Assembly (NCBI GenBank): GCA_964608615.1
Contig: CAZSQG010000008.1
Location: forward strand, 1 to 64,000
From: CALEUX01 sp964608615
GTDB taxonomy: Bacteria > Bacteroidota > Bacteroidia > Bacteroidales > Marinilabiliaceae
Direction: 5' to 3'
DNA length: 64,000 nucleotides
This document shows, piece after piece, positions 63,448 through 64,000 of the stretch. Both the position numbers and the translations under genes were made by a program. Positions within the stretch are counted from its first letter, which is position 1. Every line of letters starts with the position of its first letter. The notes under the pieces are model-generated. The model was not told where the DNA came from. It saw only the letters and a program-made list of their open reading frames with translations, and made no database searches.

Positions 63448-64000
63448 ATGGAGAAACTTGAGCAAATTGGAGTAATTCCCGTGGATTATGCCGTTCTGCG
63501 TACATTGTATTCGGATTACAGTTTTCCACGCAATAAAATTGCCAGGCTCGAGCAAGAAGGTGAAATCATTCGTGTGAAACGAGGGATGTATGTTGTATCC
63601 CCAAATGTTAGTAAACAATTATTATCCATTGAGCTGATTGCCAATCATATTTATGGCCCATCGTACGTGTCTAAGGAAAGTGCTTTACGCTACCACGGGT
63701 TAATACCTGAACAAGTATATACTGTGACCTCTATGACCACCAATCGTTCCAAGAAATTCGAAAATGCGATTGGCAATTTTGATTATATAACAGTTGAGTG
63801 GAAGTATTATTCTATAGGTGTAATTCAACAAACAATTGAAAAGAGTTACACCTTCTTAATCGCTTCGCCTGAAAAAGCCTTATGCGATATGATCACTGTA
63901 ACCCCCTGGTTAAGAATTCAATCTGAAAAAGCCTTAAAGATTTATCTAGAGGATGATTTGCGATTTGAAATGACTGCATTAAAAAATATGAATTCGGATA
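63448..64000 (+). CDS. AbiEi-type antitoxin (type IV TA), 3' end outside window
   Basis: 184 codons are visible from ATG 63448, open to the window edge. The N-terminal winged helix (residues 1-55, VDYAVLRTLYSDYSFPRNKI, LEQEGEIIRVKRGMYVV) is that of AbiEi-like antitoxins. It is followed by the linker and domain typical of the family (GPSYVSKESALRYHGLIPEQ, then SPEKALCDMI). In AbiE systems this protein represses its own operon and neutralises AbiEii, a nucleotidyltransferase toxin encoded directly downstream. That partner would start beyond base 64000 and cannot be seen. The family is likely; the system is inferred. Confidence 0.85.
   Translation, partial: MEKLEQIGVIPVDYAVLRTLYSDYSFPRNKIARLEQEGEIIRVKRGMYVVSPNVSKQLLSIELIANHIYGPSYVSKESALRYHGLIPEQVYTVTSMTTNRSKKFENAIGNFDYITVEWKYYSIGVIQQTIEKSYTFLIASPEKALCDMITVTPWLRIQSEKALKIYLEDDLRFEMTALKNMNSD

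Overview
The window is chromosomal DNA of a member of the Bacteroidota, most likely from the Marinilabiliales/Bacteroidales side of the phylum. The evidence is a fused murF-alr gene, a type III glutamine synthetase, GldB, PorT-like, DUF2851, DUF3109 and DUF1573 proteins, the purM-prfA-pyrF cluster, almost no Shine-Dalgarno sequences, and many promoters with the Bacteroidota -7 box TAnnTTTG, several with a TTG 18-21 bp upstream. A run of ten N inside dnaB shows that this is a draft scaffold.

Layout. 1-3.7 kb: a chemoreceptor cut by the window edge, a LytTR gene remnant, a secreted DUF4932-like protein and a small ribbon-helix-helix-like protein. 3.7-6.2 kb (minus): flavodoxin, O-methyltransferase and an M16 peptidase. 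6.3-6.6 kb: two identical tRNA-Phe genes. 7-14.2 kb (plus): gpmI, a DUF3109 protein, a YebC-family protein, an M20 dipeptidase and glnN, mostly separated by clear terminators. 14.7-18.6 kb: an APC permease, then an accessory-looking trio (NYN plus OST-HTH protein, membrane-anchored FMN-binding protein, CPBP-like membrane protein). 18.7-20.6 kb (minus): M28 peptidase lipoprotein and thiol peroxidase. 20.9 kb: a secreted protein behind a textbook promoter. 21.6-27.8 kb (minus): ddl, rluD and a PASTA protein, then rpmH, rsmG, an ECF sigma factor and a glycosyltransferase. 28-35 kb (plus): tgt, an LptF/LptG-type permease, an acyl-CoA carboxylase subunit with its biotin carrier, and asnS. ispE (minus) and dnaB (plus) are divergent.

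37.8-41.1 kb (minus): a HAD phosphatase, a coiled-coil lipoprotein, rsmI and a hypothetical gene. The last of these is divergent from tdk and murF-alr across a perfect palindrome that holds both -7 boxes. 44.3-47.6 kb (minus): a Crp/Fnr regulator with a 27-bp palindrome at its start, nadE and a PorT-like barrel. 47.7-49.7 kb: gldB, formyl-THF cyclo-ligase and a small ferredoxin. 49.8-54.9 kb: M20 amidohydrolase, DUF1573 protein, MATE exporter and a cytidylate-kinase-like protein. 54.9-57 kb (minus): a CAT-like acetyltransferase, an AT-rich methyltransferase and a double-CDGSH protein. 57.4-63.3 kb (plus): purM, prfA, pyrF, an alpha/beta hydrolase lipoprotein and a DUF2851 protein. At the right edge an AbiEi-type antitoxin gene begins and runs out of the window.

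Most of the window is housekeeping: cell wall (ddl, murF-alr, PASTA), translation (tRNAs, rpmH, asnS, prfA, rsmG, rsmI, tgt, rluD), nucleotide and cofactor synthesis (purM, pyrF, tdk, nadE, ispE) and nitrogen assimilation (glnN). I found no clear new multi-gene system. The best leads are the AbiE-type locus at the edge, the NYN/FMN-binding/CPBP trio, a roughly 100-bp intergenic repeat present in opposite orientations at 33.3 and 57.2 kb, and several strong palindromes at promoters.
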